A stretch of 6,987 nucleotides of DNA from contig CAZGUG010000074.1 in assembly GCA_964529035.1 (NCBI GenBank), forward strand, positions 1-6,987, read 5' to 3'. The translations under genes were made by a program, and so were the position numbers. Shown here piece after piece: positions 6,110 to 6,987 of this stretch. The notes under the pieces are model-generated. The model was not told where the DNA came from. It searched no databases and saw only the letters and a list, made by a program, of their open reading frames with translations. Every line of letters begins with the position of its first letter. The stretch's first letter is position 1. This stretch comes from CAZGUG01 sp964529035 (GTDB lineage Bacteria; Bacillota; Clostridia; Ch29).

Positions 6110-6137
6110 ACATTTTAAGCCGCTGAAAAATAATATA
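6110..6137 (+). promoter_or_regulatory. Candidate sporulation-sigma promoter for the epimerase gene
   Basis: The plus strand shows AC (6110-6111), 17 bases, then AATAATATA (6129-6137). This is the same sigma-K-like layout as the divergent cotE element, with the same C-to-A mismatch. It lies about 38 nt before the TTG start. A sigma-A or sigma-E reading cannot be excluded. Confidence 0.3.
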
Positions 6138-6161
6138 TTTAGGAACGGATATCTGCAAGGG

Positions 6162-6167
6162 AAGGAG
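6162..6167 (+). promoter_or_regulatory. Shine-Dalgarno site deciding the TTG start of the epimerase
   Basis: AAGGAG ends 8 nt before TTG at 6176, an optimal distance. There is no ATG or GTG in frame nearby, and the TTG lies just ahead of the KKALVTG segment that begins the Rossmann fold, so this start is well supported. Confidence 0.82.
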
Positions 6168-6175
6168 CATTTGTT

Positions 6176-6987
6176 TTGAAAAAAGCACTGGTAACCGGCT
6201 GTGCCGGGTTTATTGGGTCCCATTTATGCGAAAAACTAGTATCAAAGGGCTGGAAGGTAACAGGCGTGGATAATTTCCTGGACAATTACAGTAGAGAGAT
6301 CAAGGAGAGAAACCTGCACCGGCTGTCGGGTCAGCGTAATTTCGTATTTGTTGACCGGGACATTCTGGAGGCTCCGCTCGAAAAGCTTACCTGCAAAACT
6401 GATTATGTCTTCCACCTTGCCGGTCAGCCTGGGGTAAGGCACAGCTGGGGTGGCCGGTTTGACAGCTATGTCAAAAACAACGTCCTTGCCACCCAGAGGC
6501 TGTTGGAAACGGCCAAAATATGTGACATAAAAAAATTAGTATATGCATCCTCATCTTCGGTTTACGGCAATAATGGCGCCTTGCCCACAAAAGAAACGCA
6601 CCCGAAAAATCCCTATTCCCCCTACGGCGTTACAAAACTTGCGGCCGAAAACCTGTGCTGCCTGTACTATGAAAACTATGGCGTGCCCACCGTATCACTG
6701 CGCTATTTCACGGTTTACGGGCCCCGCCAGAGGCCGGATATGGGTATAAGCGGTTTTATAAATTCTATGCTCGGGGAAAAGCCCATACAAGTGTACGGGG
6801 ACGGGAACCAAAAGCGGGATTACACCTATGTTGAGGATGTCGTAACCGCCACTGTGCTGGCGGCCCAGTCACCGGTGGTGGGCGAAGTGTTCAATGTGGG
6901 CAGCGGCCGGCCGGTGGTATTGAAGGAAGTGATAAAGATGCTGGAGAGAATACTTGATAAGAAGACCCGGATAGAGTTTATGCTGAG
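6176..6987 (+). CDS. NAD-dependent epimerase/dehydratase, UDP-glucuronate 4-epimerase-like (3' truncated)
   Basis: This is the first 270 residues of an extended short-chain dehydrogenase; the frame is open to the window end, and full relatives are about 310-335 residues. Seen: TGCAGFIGSH (7-16, TGxxGxxG NAD site), Asp32 binding the NAD ribose, HLAGQPGVRHSW (80-91), YASSSSVYG (123-131, catalytic Ser), YSPYGVTK (147-154, Tyr150-xxx-Lys154), RYFTVYGPRQRPDM (176-189), and QKRDYTYVEDV (212-222). HLAxQxGVRxS and TVYGPxxRPDM are typical of the UDP-glucuronate 4-epimerase branch, and the nearby ugd would supply its substrate. UDP-glucose 4-epimerase or another sugar-nucleotide epimerase/dehydratase remains possible. 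The start is TTG with a good Shine-Dalgarno site. It is divergent from cotE across 166 bp. Confidence 0.87.
   Translation, partial: MKKALVTGCAGFIGSHLCEKLVSKGWKVTGVDNFLDNYSREIKERNLHRLSGQRNFVFVDRDILEAPLEKLTCKTDYVFHLAGQPGVRHSWGGRFDSYVKNNVLATQRLLETAKICDIKKLVYASSSSVYGNNGALPTKETHPKNPYSPYGVTKLAAENLCCLYYENYGVPTVSLRYFTVYGPRQRPDMGISGFINSMLGEKPIQVYGDGNQKRDYTYVEDVVTATVLAAQSPVVGEVFNVGSGRPVVLKEVIKMLERILDKKTRIEFML

Noticed and set aside
6010..6111. 34-codon N-terminal extension of cotE from the ATG at 6111
   Set aside because: The stretch does not resemble CotE, overlaps the likely promoter and the Shine-Dalgarno site, and a GTG with a near-ideal site at 6009 fits the family length.
5767..6126. Plus-strand open frame of 119 codons opposite cotE
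   Set aside because: It is antisense to a recognised spore coat gene and continues through the AT-rich promoter region; no domain is seen.

Overview
The window looks like a draft or metagenome-assembled piece of an endospore-forming Bacillota genome, most likely a clostridium. The grounds are a CotE-type spore coat gene, strong purine-rich ribosome binding sites, GTG and TTG starts backed by Shine-Dalgarno sequences, U-tract hairpin terminators, and free use of ATA and AGG/AGA codons. An exact 100-N run at 1892-1991 is a scaffold gap. It is flanked by identical 55-bp sequences, so it is almost certainly an unmerged contig overlap rather than missing DNA.

Layout. (1) 1-2070, plus strand: a molybdate-type ABC importer, modA (5' truncated), modB and modC. 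Each junction overlaps by 8 bp, and a hairpin terminator follows at 2078-2114. (2) 2250-3371, plus: a complete fold-type I PLP aminotransferase of unknown substrate. (3) 3412-3867, minus: a small cysteine-rich protein of the C_GCAxxG_C_C family, convergent with the aminotransferase. Its terminator's U-tract overlaps the aminotransferase stop codon. (4) 4058-5401, plus: UDP-glucose 6-dehydrogenase. (5) 5419-6009, minus: a CotE-like spore coat morphogenetic protein. Its probable terminator lies inside the 3' end of the dehydrogenase gene. (6) 6176 to the window end, plus: an NAD-dependent sugar-nucleotide epimerase, 3' truncated and divergent from cotE.

How they may work together. ModABC would import molybdate (or tungstate) for molybdopterin enzymes, none of which is visible here. 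The dehydrogenase makes UDP-glucuronate, and the epimerase resembles UDP-glucuronate 4-epimerases, so the pair could supply uronic acid precursors for a polysaccharide. The coat gene sits between them, and the cotE/epimerase intergenic region carries two similar promoter-like elements facing opposite ways that resemble sporulation-sigma promoters. This suggests, but does not prove, a link between sugar-nucleotide supply and the spore surface.

No intergenic stretch reaches 300 bp. I found no tRNA, rRNA, CRISPR array, insertion sequence or riboswitch, and no clear candidate for a wholly new system. The points most worth a second look are the false gap, the paired divergent promoter elements, the cotE terminator inside the dehydrogenase gene, and a 13-bp inverted repeat that offers an alternative terminator fold for the cysteine-rich gene.
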